From assembly GCF_001677275.1 (NCBI RefSeq), contig NZ_CP016177.1:682001-746000 (forward strand): a stretch of 64,000 bases of DNA, given 5' to 3'. Positions 9,539 through 18,375 of the stretch are shown here, one piece after another (position 1 is the stretch's first letter; the number at the start of each line of letters is the position of its first letter). A model generated the notes under the pieces. That model did not search any database. It saw nothing but the letters and a program-made list of their open reading frames with translations, and was not told the DNA's origin. Made by a program: the position numbers and the translations under genes. This DNA is from Vibrio breoganii. Lineage in GTDB: Bacteria; Pseudomonadota; Gammaproteobacteria; Enterobacterales; Vibrionaceae.

Positions 9539-9596
9539 TTGGTCATTGTGTGGTTTTTTTAGCTATTTACAGTTTAATCTGAGTCAGGAGATACAG

Positions 9597-10847
9597 ATGC
9601 TAAAGCGTGATATGAACATCGCTGATTACGATGCGGACCTATTTGCCGCAATCCAAGAAGAGACAGTGCGCCAAGAAGAGCACATTGAGCTTATCGCTTC
9701 AGAAAACTACACAAGCCCACGTGTAATGGAAGCTCAGGGCTCTCAGTTAACTAACAAGTATGCTGAAGGTTACCCAGGCAAGCGTTACTACGGTGGTTGT
9801 GAGTACGTTGATAAGGTAGAAACTCTAGCTATCGAGCGTGCGTGTGAGTTATTTGGTGCTCAATACGCGAACGTTCAGCCTCACTCAGGCTCTCAAGCAA
9901 ACAACGCAGTATATATGGCACTACTGAATGCTGGCGACACAGTATTGGGTATGAGCCTTGCTCACGGCGGTCACCTGACTCACGGTTCTCCAGTTAACTT
10001 TTCTGGTAAGTTGTACAACATCATTCCTTACGGTATCGATGAGAAAGGCCAGATTGACTACGAAGAAATGGAAGCTTTGGCGGTTGAGCACAAGCCTAAG
10101 ATGATCATCGGTGGTTTCTCTGCATACTCTCAAGTATGTGATTGGGCTCGTATGCGTGAAATCGCAGACAAAGTTGGCGCTTACTTCTTTGTTGATATGG
10201 CGCACGTTGCAGGTCTTATTGCTGCTGGCGTTTACCCGAATCCAGTTCCACACGCTCATGTAGTTACAACAACGACTCACAAAACTCTAGCTGGTCCTCG
10301 TGGTGGTTTAATCCTTTCTAACGAAGGTGAAGACCTTTACAAGAAATTGAACTCTGCGGTATTCCCTGGTGGTCAAGGTGGTCCTCTAATGCACGTTATC
10401 GCTGGTAAAGCAGTAGCGTTCAAAGAAGCACTAGAACCAGAGTTTAAAGAATACCAAGCGCGCGTTGTTGCTAACGCAAAAGCTATGGTTGCTGAGTTCT
10501 TAGCTCGTGGTTACAACATCGTTTCTGGCTCTACAGAAAACCACCTATTCCTTGTTGACCTAATCGACAAGGATATCACTGGTAAAGAAGCGGATGCGGC
10601 TCTTGGCGCAGCTAACATTACAGTGAACAAGAACTCTGTACCAAACGACCCTCGTAGCCCGTTTGTTACTTCTGGTATCCGTATCGGTTCTCCTTCAATC
10701 ACTCGCCGTGGTTTCACTGAAGAAGACGCGAAAAACCTTGCTGGCTGGATGTGTGACATCCTAGACAACATGGGTGATGAGTCGGTAATTGAAGCGACTA
10801 AAGCTAAGGTACTAGAAATCTGTAACCGTAAACCTGTTTACGCATAA
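9597..10847 (+). CDS. glyA: serine hydroxymethyltransferase
   Basis: PLP enzyme that converts serine and tetrahydrofolate to glycine and 5,10-methylene-THF in the cytoplasm. The PLP lysine lies in the motif [16 protein letters not shown]. The start is ATG 9597 ([16 protein letters not shown]), preceded by CAGGAG; this gives 416 residues, the usual GlyA length. An upstream in-frame ATG at 9546 lacks a ribosome-binding site. Codon use looks strongly optimised, as for a highly expressed gene. A PurR box lies upstream and a terminator follows. Confidence 0.97.
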   Translation: MLKRDMNIADYDADLFAAIQEETVRQEEHIELIASENYTSPRVMEAQGSQLTNKYAEGYPGKRYYGGCEYVDKVETLAIERACELFGAQYANVQPHSGSQANNAVYMALLNAGDTVLGMSLAHGGHLTHGSPVNFSGKLYNIIPYGIDEKGQIDYEEMEALAVEHKPKMIIGGFSAYSQVCDWARMREIADKVGAYFFVDMAHVAGLIAAGVYPNPVPHAHVVTTTTHKTLAGPRGGLILSNEGEDLYKKLNSAVFPGGQGGPLMHVIAGKAVAFKEALEPEFKEYQARVVANAKAMVAEFLARGYNIVSGSTENHLFLVDLIDKDITGKEADAALGAANITVNKNSVPNDPRSPFVTSGIRIGSPSITRRGFTEEDAKNLAGWMCDILDNMGDESVIEATKAKVLEICNRKPVYA

Positions 10848-10869
10848 GATTAAAGGAGCCTGAATGATA

Positions 10870-10897
10870 AAAGCGAGCCTAATGGCTCGCTTTTTTG
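10870..10897 (+). terminator. glyA terminator
   Basis: Stem AAAGCGAGCC / GGCTCGCTTT with a short loop and a T-run, 22 bp after the glyA stop. It is positioned to act on both glyA and the convergent YgjP-like gene. Confidence 0.9.
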
Positions 10898-10898
10898 T

Positions 10899-11408
10899 TT
10901 ATTGGTTCTCTAGATACATCATGAACAGTCGAGCATCTAGCTCAAGCTGATGGTAATCAGGTTCCATATGACAACAAAGTTGATAAAAGGCTTTGTTGTG
11001 TTCTTTTTCTTTCAGATGCGCTAATTCATGCACGATCAACATTCGTAGCAATGGCTCTGGTGCATCCTTGAATACATTTGCGATACGAATTTCATTCTTT
11101 GATTTTACCTTACTCCCTTGAACGCGATTCACGTAAGAGTGCAGGCCCAATGCATTGTTGATGAGGTGGATCTTGTGGTCGTAAATCACCTTGCTTAACG
11201 GGGCCGATTTTTTCAGAAAACGATTTTTAATTGCCATTGTATATTCAAACAAGGCCTTTTCGCTTTTGATGGTGTGCTTGGTAGGGTAACGCTGCTCAAA
11301 CCATGCGTTTAGCTGCCCTGACTCTACAAGTCGGGTGATAGGCGTGACTATGTGTTCGGGGTAGCCCTGAATGTATCTCAGTGAAGGGTTCATCGTATTC
11401 CAAAGCAA
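10899..11408 (-). CDS. YgjP-like M48-type metal-dependent hydrolase
   Basis: A 169-residue soluble protein with a zinc-metallopeptidase signature HELAHLKEKEHNKAF near residues 129-143. This is an HExxH motif followed by a family-typical ExxHNxxF. It belongs to the YgjP/WLM-type group (UTP pyrophosphatase / metal-dependent hydrolase family DUF45). The substrate is unknown. There is no signal peptide. It is convergent with glyA and stands alone. Confidence 0.75.
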   Translation of the reverse strand: MLWNTMNPSLRYIQGYPEHIVTPITRLVESGQLNAWFEQRYPTKHTIKSEKALFEYTMAIKNRFLKKSAPLSKVIYDHKIHLINNALGLHSYVNRVQGSKVKSKNEIRIANVFKDAPEPLLRMLIVHELAHLKEKEHNKAFYQLCCHMEPDYHQLELDARLFMMYLENQ

Positions 11409-11505
11409 TAACAGAAGTGCCCAATTCTACCCAATTCCTAATGCCTAAAGAATGGATTTATTGAGCTCTTCTATATTCAATGCTTGATGATAGATAACTT
11501 GGCAG

Positions 11506-11835
11506 TTAACCGCCTTTGTTGATACTCAGCTGCGTGCCTGATTTACAACGGAATGTATAGTAGCGACGGCTTTCGCTAAATTTAGATAGCCCTTCGCCTG
11601 AGCAGTAATCGATATTGATGTCGCGCATAACCTCTAGGGTTTTTTCATTATCTAGAGCGAACTTAGACCCATCCGCACAAATGATACGAACCTTGCCATC
11701 ATCACTCACCGAGTAGAGTGAGACCTCGGTGTTACACAGTTCAAATGATGCTTCTAAGTAGTTGTCTTCTTGAGTGTTTCTATCTGCGCAGCCCCACAAA
11801 AACAGAGCTGACAGCGCGCATAATAACAGTCGCAT
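11506..11835 (-). CDS. small predicted lipoprotein, function unknown
   Basis: 109 residues with a lipoprotein signal peptide MRLLLCALSALFLWGC (lipobox LWGC, Cys16). The mature part has three further cysteines (LCNTE, IICADG, FRCKSG), plus DYCSGEG, which suggests disulfides in the periplasm. I do not recognise a family. It is a single gene next to the repeat array. Confidence 0.6.
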   Translation of the reverse strand: MRLLLCALSALFLWGCADRNTQEDNYLEASFELCNTEVSLYSVSDDGKVRIICADGSKFALDNEKTLEVMRDINIDYCSGEGLSKFSESRRYYTFRCKSGTQLSINKGG

Positions 11836-12229
11836 TAAACGACCTCCCTTATTTATGACCAGTCCTAGCTTTAATCATAATGGGCTTAGCGTAGAAAGCA
11901 AAAAACCACTGCAATGTGTGGGTGTTTATTTGGGAGTTTTGAGGTTTGTCGCAATTGGGGGAGTGCATTAACTTGCGAGGTTTGCTTAACAAGGCGTCAT
12001 TCTGGAAAACTCGAGGAGTTTATCCAGAACCTTAGGGAGTGCGATATTGAGATTGTGCACACTAAGCTCCTAGATAGTTGCAAGCAACTTCTAGGATGAC
12101 AGTGGTGTTGTGCTTATTTCAAATCGCAAGGTTCGCCATAGACCAAAACGTGTCATTCTGGAAAGCTCGCAGAGTTTATCCAGAACCTTGGAGAGTGCGA
12201 TATTGAGATTGTGCGCTCTAAGATCCTTA

Positions 12230-12242
12230 TATGGACCCCCTC
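12230..12242 (+). repeat. subterminal inverted repeat of the IS1111-type element, left
   Basis: TATGGACCCCCTC, starting 2 bp inside the left junction. It pairs with the inverted copy at 13528-13540 with one mismatch. Confidence 0.9.
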
Positions 12243-12446
12243 GGTAAATCAACAAAGAATTTGGAAAACAAGTATAGATGCGCACTTATATACGGGCTTT
12301 ATTGAGGAGCTACCTCGCCCTAAAATGTAGTCGCACCAGTAGGCTATTTCTCGATATCGGCAAGTCTACTGCCTCGAATCTTATCTAGCTCATACTGGTC
12401 GGTCTTACCTGTCTTACATCGCTCTTCGTTGACTATGCTCGGTCTA
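12243..12446 (-). ncRNA. candidate bridge-RNA region of the IS1111-type element
   Basis: 204 bp of non-coding IS sequence lie 3' of the transposase gene, where IS1111-type elements carry the structured RNA that specifies target and donor. IS110-type elements carry it 5' instead. The other non-coding end is only about 70 bp. On the minus strand CTAGATA (complement of 12382-12388) is identical to the reconstructed target CTAGATA that spans the insertion point. RNA boundaries and folding are not determined. Confidence 0.4.
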
Positions 12447-13472
12447 TCATGACAATTTAATTGGCTGATAGTCCGAATCATTCTTTAATAAAGCATAAGC
12501 GGTTCGAACGGTTTTGTTCGCTAAAGCAATTGCAGCGATCTTTTTTCCTCGCCGTTCGACTAGCGCTTGTAACCACTGCTCTTTGTTTGTTGTCGCTGGA
12601 CGGTTTAATACATGAGTGATAACGGAAAGCGCTCCTTGAAATAAAACTGAACGAAGTCGCTTATCCGCACTGTACTTAGATATATGTCCAATACGCTCTT
12701 TCCCGCCGGAACTGTTCTGTTTAGGTGTTAGCCCTATATTAGCGGATGCTTCTCGGCCATTAGAAAAGTTTTCACCTCGCCCTAATCGTAACGCTAACCC
12801 TAGCGCCCCGACCCCTTCTAGCTTCATCAGCTTTTTGCAAATATGATGCGACTTAACCAAAGATTCGAGCTGCCTATCTAGTTCTTGCAAGTGTTCAATT
12901 TGGCACAATAAATGTGACCATGACCTGTGTAGCGCCGTTCTAAAACTATCAGGTAAAGAGTTATCAGCATCTTCTAGGATGAAAGGGATTTCCTTTCTTA
13001 ACTTAGATAGGCCTTGCGGTAGAATAACTCCGAACTCAGCTAATACTCCTCGCATCTGGTTACTTTGTGCGACTAGTTGAACCTTAGCCAAGTGTCGCAT
13101 ACGCTCTAACGATTGAAGTGCCTGCTCCTCAGTTGAGTGAATATGAGTACCATGGATGTGCTCTTGCTGTGCTGCAACACCAATGGCTAAAGCATCATTC
13201 CTATCTGTCTTTTGCTTGGTTTGAAATGCTTTTACGGCTCTGGCGTTGATGACTTTTACAATGTGGCCTGCGCTAATTGCGAATCGAGCCCAGTAGTGTG
13301 CACTGCCACAGGCTTCCATAGCCACGAGGGCTTGTTTTTCATTTATCAGAATTTCTTTGAGTTTTGCTCGACTGACTTCGCGGTTGTAAATGACTTTTCC
13401 GTTAGGGCAGAGTTTGCAAACTTGGAATACATTCTTTGCTAAATCAATAGCTAATAGATTAGGCTTAGTCAT
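12447..13472 (-). CDS. IS110-family transposase (IS1111 type)
   Basis: 341-residue recombinase. The N-terminal DEDD RuvC-like domain begins LLAIDLAKNVFQVC and includes LVAMEACGSAHYWAR and KTDRNDALAIG. The C-terminal Transposase_20 domain contains LEGVGALGLALRLGRGENF and SANIGLTPKQNSSGGKERIG with the conserved serine. The length is normal and the frame intact, so the element may be active. Expression would start within the short right end of the IS. Confidence 0.95.
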   Translation of the reverse strand: MTKPNLLAIDLAKNVFQVCKLCPNGKVIYNREVSRAKLKEILINEKQALVAMEACGSAHYWARFAISAGHIVKVINARAVKAFQTKQKTDRNDALAIGVAAQQEHIHGTHIHSTEEQALQSLERMRHLAKVQLVAQSNQMRGVLAEFGVILPQGLSKLRKEIPFILEDADNSLPDSFRTALHRSWSHLLCQIEHLQELDRQLESLVKSHHICKKLMKLEGVGALGLALRLGRGENFSNGREASANIGLTPKQNSSGGKERIGHISKYSADKRLRSVLFQGALSVITHVLNRPATTNKEQWLQALVERRGKKIAAIALANKTVRTAYALLKNDSDYQPIKLS

Positions 13473-13527
13473 GTATGGGCTCCTTTGGCTAATCTTTAGT
13501 CGGATTAAGACCGTAGCTCCTCAAGGA

Positions 13528-13540
13528 GAGGGAGTCCATA
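13528..13540 (-). repeat. subterminal inverted repeat of the IS1111-type element, right
   Basis: GAGGGAGTCCATA on the plus strand, the inverted counterpart of 12230-12242. It lies 3 bp inside the CT of the right junction. Confidence 0.9.
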
Positions 13541-13851
13541 CATCTAGATAGTTGCAAGCAACTTCTAGGATGACGGTGGTGTTGTGCTTGTTTCAACTTG
13601 CAAGGTTCGTCATAGACCAAAACGTGTCATTCTGGAAAACTCGAAGAGTTTATCCAGAACCTTGGAGAGTGCGATATTGAGATTGGTGCGCGCTAAGATC
13701 CTAGAGAGTTGCAAGCAACTTCTAGGATGACAGTGGTGTTGTGCTTATTTCAAATCGCAGGGTTCGTCATAGACCAAAACGTGTCATTCTGGAAAACTCG
13801 AAGAGTTTATGCAGAACCTTAGGGAGTGCGATATTGAGATTGGTACAATCT

Positions 13852-13882
13852 AGAGCCCAGAGCCCAGAGCCCAGAGCCCAGA
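13852..13882. repeat. heptanucleotide tandem repeat (AGAGCCC)4
   Basis: Four perfect AGAGCCC units followed by degenerate AGAAAC/AGAATCC-type units to about 13905. The period and composition resemble the CCAGAAC end of the tract at 5067-5192. Confidence 0.85.
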
Positions 13883-13994
13883 AACAAGAATCCAGAAACG
13901 AAAACCTAGAGAGTTGCGGGGCAACCTCTAGGTTTGTGGAATACAAAGTATCGCTGGTGGGGAGATCCCAGATAAAGCAACGCTTTTCTGGGAT

Positions 13995-14016
13995 AAAAAA
14001 TCCTAGGGGATTTTTT
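13995..14016 (-). terminator. lipA terminator
   Basis: Palindrome AAAAAATCC-TAGG-GGATTTTTT touching the lipA stop codon, with T-runs on both strands. It can end lipA transcription. Confidence 0.75.
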
Positions 14017-14980
14017 ACTTAACTTCCTCACCCTTTGCTTGTAGGTCTGCGTGGTATGAAGAGCGTACGAAAGGGCCACAGGCTGCGTGGGTGAAGCCTA
14101 GCTCTAGTGCAATCTCTTTTAGCTCGTCGAACTCTGCTGGTGGAACGTAGCGTTCTACTGGCAGGTGGTGGCGGCTTGGTGCTAGGTATTGACCTAGAGT
14201 TAGCATGCTTACGCCGTGCGCTCTGAGATCCTTAAGCACTTCTACGATCTCTTCTTTCGTTTCGCCTAAGCCCATCATTACGCCAGACTTAGTTGGAACG
14301 TCAGGGTGTTGTTCTTTGAATTTCTTCAGAAGTTCTAGTGACCACTTGTAGTTAGCTCCAGGGCGTACACGACGGTACAGGCGTGGCGCTGTTTCTAGGT
14401 TGTGGTTGAACACATCCGGCGGATTTAGCTTAAGCTCTTCTAGGGCTTTATCCATACGACCACGGAAATCTGGAACCAGAGTTTCAATGCGAATGTTTGG
14501 GTTAAGCTTGCGGATCTCTTCATTACAGTCAGCAAAGTGTTTAGCGCCGCCATCACGCAGATCATCACGATCCACTGATGTGATTACCACGTACTTTAGC
14601 TTCATGTCTTTGATGGTTTGAGCCAGCTTTTGTGGTTCGTTGGTTTCCGGAGCAACCGGACGACCATGGGCTACATCACAGAAAGGACAGCGACGAGTAC
14701 AGATAGCACCTAAGATCATGAAGGTCGCTGTACCGTGGTTAAAACACTCTGCTAGGTTAGGGCAAGAGGCTTCTTCACATACCGAGTTCAGGTTGTTTTT
14801 ACGCATAGCAGACTTAATGTCTTGAATGCGCTGGCTATCAGCAGGTAGCTTAATCTTCATCCATTCAGGCTTACGAAGGACTTCGCTGCGTTCAACTGGA
14901 ACTGACTTAGTAGGGATCAGCGCCATCTTATCAGCGTCGCGATATTTGACGCCTTTTTCCATTTGAATTGGTTTACTCAT
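14015..14980 (-). CDS. lipA: lipoyl synthase
   Basis: Radical-SAM enzyme that inserts two sulfurs into protein-bound octanoyl groups to make lipoate. The 321 residues are normal for LipA. The auxiliary cluster cysteines are in [15 protein letters not shown] and the radical-SAM cluster in CTRRCPFC; a terminal RSSYHAD supplies the Ser ligand of the auxiliary cluster. The gene overlaps the end of lipB by 8 bp, so lipB-lipA are translationally coupled and act in sequence. Confidence 0.98.
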   Translation of the reverse strand: MSKPIQMEKGVKYRDADKMALIPTKSVPVERSEVLRKPEWMKIKLPADSQRIQDIKSAMRKNNLNSVCEEASCPNLAECFNHGTATFMILGAICTRRCPFCDVAHGRPVAPETNEPQKLAQTIKDMKLKYVVITSVDRDDLRDGGAKHFADCNEEIRKLNPNIRIETLVPDFRGRMDKALEELKLNPPDVFNHNLETAPRLYRRVRPGANYKWSLELLKKFKEQHPDVPTKSGVMMGLGETKEEIVEVLKDLRAHGVSMLTLGQYLAPSRHHLPVERYVPPAEFDELKEIALELGFTHAACGPFVRSSYHADLQAKGEEVK

Positions 14981-15686
14981 AGCTTTCTGTCATTTCTATT
15001 ACGTCTGTGTAATCCAGTAAGGCACTTAATTCCTTAACCAGAATACCTTGAATGTTTGCACGCTGATCATCGGTTGTGAAATCAGCGACCTGAACCATTT
15101 CCATACCGGCATAACCACAAGGGTTGATGCGTAGGAAAGGGGAGAGATCCATATCTATATTCAGAGCTAATCCGTGAAAGGAACAACCTTTGCGGATTCG
15201 AAGTCCAAGGGAGCAGATCTTTTTACCCTCTACATACACGCCAGGAGCATCTGGACGGGCAGCAGATTCGATACCGAGCTTAGCAAGGGTTTGCACCACG
15301 GTGTTCTCTATATGAGTTACCAGTTCACGCACCCCTAAACCGCGTCGACGCAAGTTCAGTAGGAAGTACACCACCATTTGGCCTGGGCCGTGATAGGTTA
15401 CCTGACCGCCGCGATCACTTTTTACCACAGGGATATCACCGGTATTAAGGAGGTGTTCCTCTTTACCCGCTTGGCCTTGCGTAAAAACAGGATTGTGCTC
15501 AACAATCCATACCTGATCGACGGTATTCTCGTCGCGCTCATCGGTGAATCGGTGCATTCTCTGCCATATTGGTTCGTAATCTTGACGACCAAGATGGTGG
15601 ATCTCCAATCGATCACTGAGTAGCGATGAGGTTGCGTTTGCTTGTTTCTCTGTATCGTTAGGCAATTCGTTACTTCCCTGAATCAT
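14973..15686 (-). CDS. lipB: octanoyltransferase LipB
   Basis: Transfers octanoate from acyl carrier protein to lipoyl domains, the step before LipA. The catalytic Lys is in [18 protein letters not shown] and the nucleophilic Cys in the NPCGYAG region; [14 protein letters not shown] is the family core. The 237 residues are about 20 longer than usual at the N-terminus, before [11 protein letters not shown], so the true start could be internal. It lies between ybeD and lipA, the usual order. Confidence 0.95.
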   Translation of the reverse strand: MIQGSNELPNDTEKQANATSSLLSDRLEIHHLGRQDYEPIWQRMHRFTDERDENTVDQVWIVEHNPVFTQGQAGKEEHLLNTGDIPVVKSDRGGQVTYHGPGQMVVYFLLNLRRRGLGVRELVTHIENTVVQTLAKLGIESAARPDAPGVYVEGKKICSLGLRIRKGCSFHGLALNIDMDLSPFLRINPCGYAGMEMVQVADFTTDDQRANIQGILVKELSALLDYTDVIEMTESYE

Positions 15687-15836
15687 CTATATCGAAGTAC
15701 GCACATTACTAGCAACGTGAGGTTATTTCTACTAGAAAAAGGCGAATTAATACTATTTGTATTACAAAAAATGGTGCTCAAAGATGCACCACTTTTAAGA
15801 TCAACGGCTTACAACTTAACAGTTAAGTCTTGGCGG

Positions 15837-16106
15837 TTATAACACGACGCGAACGATTTCAATATCACTGAGTTCTTTGTACAGTGTTTCAACTTGCTCG
15901 ATAGAGGTAGCTGTAATGGTTACCGAAACCGCGTTGTACGTACCTTTACCACTTGGAGTGATTTTAGGGCTGTAGCTACCAGGTGCGTGGCGTTGGATCA
16001 CTTCCAAGATGAGATCTGGCAGTTCAGGCTTTGCGTAACCCATTACTTTGTAAGTAAATTGGCACGGGAACTCCAACAGGTCTTTTAGTTTTGGTTGCTC
16101 TTGCAT
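15837..16106 (-). CDS. ybeD: YbeD family protein (DUF493)
   Basis: 89-residue cytoplasmic protein with the YbeD start [20 protein letters not shown] and ACT-like fold expected from the family. The molecular role is not established; position between dacA and lipB is conserved across gammaproteobacteria. The first codon gives [15 protein letters not shown] 150-bp gap separates it from lipB. Confidence 0.9.
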   Translation of the reverse strand: MQEQPKLKDLLEFPCQFTYKVMGYAKPELPDLILEVIQRHAPGSYSPKITPSGKGTYNAVSVTITATSIEQVETLYKELSDIEIVRVVL

Positions 16107-16225
16107 GGTTGCGACTCCAAATGGAAATAGTGTAAATAAGGGCCATTTAAGGCGCGAATGTTACTTTGATTGAACTAAAAACTCAATATGAGGTTCCATT
16201 GCCTGTATTTCAAGCTAGCGATAGA

Positions 16226-16258
16226 TAAAAAAGAAGCTGCTATAAAGCAGCTTCTTTT
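16226..16258 (-). terminator. dacA terminator
   Basis: Stem AAGAAGCTGC / GCAGCTTCTT with a 6-nt loop and a T-run on the minus strand, 24 bp past the dacA stop. Confidence 0.88.
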
Positions 16259-16281
16259 CACATTAACTTAAGCGAAAACGC

Positions 16282-17463
16282 TTAGAACCAGCTCTTAAAG
16301 AGCAGTACCAAATAGTCGATAAGTCGACTGAATAGGCCACCTTCATCAACACTTTCTAGAGCGAGCAGTGGGTATTCAGCGATGTCTTCACCATCGACTT
16401 GATAGAATACTCGACCTACAACATCGCCCTGTGCGATTGGCGCTTTGAGTTCTTTATCTAGCACAAAGCTCGCTTGTAGGTTCTTCGCTACGCCACGTGG
16501 AAGCGTCACATAGGTATCTTCAGCTAGACCCAATTTAACGGTGTCTTGGCTACCCATCCAGATTTTCTCTTCAGCAAACACTTCGCCTTTTTTATGAGGA
16601 GCGACTGTTTCGAAGAAACGGAATCCATAGTTCAGCAGTTTTTTGCTTTCTGCTTTACGAGCATTAGCACTCTTAGTACCCATAACGACCGCAACAAGGC
16701 GCATTTGGCCTTCTGTGCCAGAGCTCACTAGGCTATAACCCGCATTGCTAGTGTGGCCAGTCTTGATGCCATCAACGTTCATGCTTTTATCCCACAATAA
16801 ACCATTACGGTTGTACTGAGTGATGCCGTTGTAGGTGTACTGCTTCTCTGCGTAGAGTGCATACTCATCAGGCACGTCACGGATAAGGGCTTTACCTAGT
16901 AGAGCCATGTCGTATGGAGTTGAATATAGGTTATCGTTATCAAGACCGTGGACGTTGGCAAAGTGTGAGTTATCCATACCTAGCGATTTTGCCCAAGCGT
17001 TCATGAGATCAACGAAGGCATCTTCAGAGCCAGCAACGTGCTCAGCCATTGCAACACAGGCATCGTTACCAGATTGAATGATGATGCCGTGGTTAAGCTC
17101 GTCAACCGTGACAGTTGTGCCCACTTCGATGAACATCTTTGATGAATCTGGGAAATTTTTCGCCCAAGCATTCTTGCTGATAACAACTTCATCATCTTTA
17201 GAGATGTTGCCACGCTTTAGCTCTTGGCCAATAACATAGCTGGTCATCATCTTGGTTAAGCTCGCTGGATGAAGCTGAGTATTCATCTCTTTCTCAGCCA
17301 ATACCTTGCCTGAGTTGTAATCCATCAGTACATAGCCTTTGGCTGCAATCTGTGGAGCATCCGGTAGCACGATAGGTGCGGCCTGAGAGGTCGCTGCAAA
17401 AGCAACTGAGGCAAACGCACTCGTTACGGCGAGAGATTTAAGTGATTGGGTGATAGTTTTCAT
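16282..17463 (-). CDS. dacA: D-alanyl-D-alanine carboxypeptidase (PBP5/6 type)
   Basis: Periplasmic low-molecular-weight penicillin-binding protein that trims the fifth D-Ala of peptidoglycan stem peptides. Active-site motifs are SLTK, SGN and KTGHTS. A signal peptide (about residues 1-28, ending TSQAA) and a C-terminal amphipathic anchor ending YLVLLFKSWF are visible. I place the start at 17463 (MKTITQSLKS, 393 residues): it gives a standard signal peptide, and the extra 19 residues of the longer frame do not. Confidence 0.95.
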   Translation of the reverse strand: MKTITQSLKSLAVTSAFASVAFAATSQAAPIVLPDAPQIAAKGYVLMDYNSGKVLAEKEMNTQLHPASLTKMMTSYVIGQELKRGNISKDDEVVISKNAWAKNFPDSSKMFIEVGTTVTVDELNHGIIIQSGNDACVAMAEHVAGSEDAFVDLMNAWAKSLGMDNSHFANVHGLDNDNLYSTPYDMALLGKALIRDVPDEYALYAEKQYTYNGITQYNRNGLLWDKSMNVDGIKTGHTSNAGYSLVSSGTEGQMRLVAVVMGTKSANARKAESKKLLNYGFRFFETVAPHKKGEVFAEEKIWMGSQDTVKLGLAEDTYVTLPRGVAKNLQASFVLDKELKAPIAQGDVVGRVFYQVDGEDIAEYPLLALESVDEGGLFSRLIDYLVLLFKSWF

Positions 17464-17583
17464 CTTTTCCGTGTAATGTCCAAATTGAAGGCAAAACTTT
17501 TTGTATAGTAGCAGAATCAAAAGTCTAGACCAGAGAAACTACCATAATGCTTGCCAAAGTGTGAATTTTAATCCGCGCCCGAT

Positions 17584-18375
17584 CTACTCAGGTTTATGCT
17601 TTTTAATAAAGGCGCTCGGATGTCCATTTTGTTGTAGTTTCTCTAGGAGCTGCTTAGCTTCGATGGCGTCAGCAATTGGACCAATAAAGATTCTATTGAT
17701 GTCATCCTGTTTTTTTACATAACTTGGCTGCTCATACTCTTCAGTGAGTTTGTTGGACAGCTTCTTCGAATTGGTTGCATTTCCAAGGCTCGCTACTTGA
17801 ATCACATAGCTTGGGTGAGCATCCGATTTTGTGTTGTTGCCAGCCTTTGGTTTAGTCGTAATAAACTCTATTTCGACATTCGCCACGCCAGTTTGCACTA
17901 CTCCAAGTTTAGTAGCTGCCGCATAGCTCAGGTCGATAATTCGCCCCTCATGAAATGGCCCCCTGTCGTTGACGCGAACAATGGCCGTTTTGCCATTGTC
18001 GACATTGGTGACTTTGACATAACTTGGAATAGGAAGATTTTTGTGAGCAGCACTCATGGAATACATGTCATAGGTTTCGCCATTTGAGGTCAAATGCCCA
18101 TGAAATTTTTTGCCGTACCAAGAGGCCTTTCCCTTCTCTTTAAAACCCTCAGGGTTATTTATCACAGAATAGGATTTACCACGTACAGTGTAATCTTTGT
18201 TTCCACCTAGGCTATAAGGTTCGTAGCGTGGAGTCGCATCCTCGATATGGTTCAAGGAGATCGGTGAGTCGGGCGGGACATCTTGTGCTATTGCATAGCG
18301 ATCTTTGTCCGATCCTGAACATCCAGCAATGATTGTCAGAGCTGCGCCCAATCCTAGGGTTGTCAATATTCGCAT
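17584..18375 (-). CDS. rlpA: septal ring lytic transglycosylase RlpA
   Basis: Outer-membrane lipoprotein of 263 residues. A signal peptide ends in the lipobox IAGC (Cys19). A double-psi beta-barrel domain (about 80-175) contains GKASWYGKKFHGHLTSNGE and VRVNDRGPFHEGRIIDLS. A C-terminal SPOR domain (about 185-263) binds denuded glycan at the septum. The start overlaps the mrdB stop by one base, so it is coupled to the elongation genes. Confidence 0.95.
   Translation of the reverse strand: MRILTTLGLGAALTIIAGCSGSDKDRYAIAQDVPPDSPISLNHIEDATPRYEPYSLGGNKDYTVRGKSYSVINNPEGFKEKGKASWYGKKFHGHLTSNGETYDMYSMSAAHKNLPIPSYVKVTNVDNGKTAIVRVNDRGPFHEGRIIDLSYAAATKLGVVQTGVANVEIEFITTKPKAGNNTKSDAHPSYVIQVASLGNATNSKKLSNKLTEEYEQPSYVKKQDDINRIFIGPIADAIEAKQLLEKLQQNGHPSAFIKKHKPE

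Larger units (their letters stand above)
9273..9596. other. divergent promoter region yitT-type gene / glyA
   Basis: 324 bp without a gene. It contains the palindromes at 9360-9386 and the PurR box at 9523-9538, annotated separately, plus an AT-rich stretch (9470-9510) where the glyA promoter probably lies. I see no glycine riboswitch. Confidence 0.6.
12228..13545 (-). mobile_element. IS110-family element, IS1111 type, inserted in a repeat hairpin
   Basis: A 1318-bp insertion in repeat unit 2. Removing it restores the 156-bp period exactly. Both junctions carry CT (12226-12227 and 13544-13545), consistent with a shared core dinucleotide and no longer target duplication, as known for IS110 elements. 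Subterminal inverted repeats TATGGACCCCCTC (12230-12242) and TATGGACTCCCTC (complement of 13528-13540) match at 12 of 13 positions, which is diagnostic of the IS1111 type. It contains one transposase gene, with the longer non-coding end 3' of it. Confidence 0.92.
11996..13850. repeat. tandem array of about 156-bp intergenic repeats, split by an IS
   Basis: Four units start with GTCATTCTGGAAAACTCG-type sequence at 11996, 12152, 13626 and 13783; the last is partial. Each holds TTTATCCAGAACCTT, GAGTGCGATATTGAGATT and a hairpin CTAGA-AGTTGCAAGCAACT-TCTAG within GATCCTAG...CTAGGATGAC. The spacing is 156 bp from unit 1 to 2, and 156 bp from unit 2 to 3 once 12228-13545 is removed; units 3 and 4 are 157 bp apart. 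Related single copies occur near 4996-5035 and 51150-51275. No ORF in the array is convincing. Confidence 0.9.

Noticed and set aside
13741..14022. 93-codon reading frame over the repeats and AGAGCCC tract
   Set aside because: It consists of repeat-unit and heptamer translation, has no start site support and overlaps the lipA terminator.
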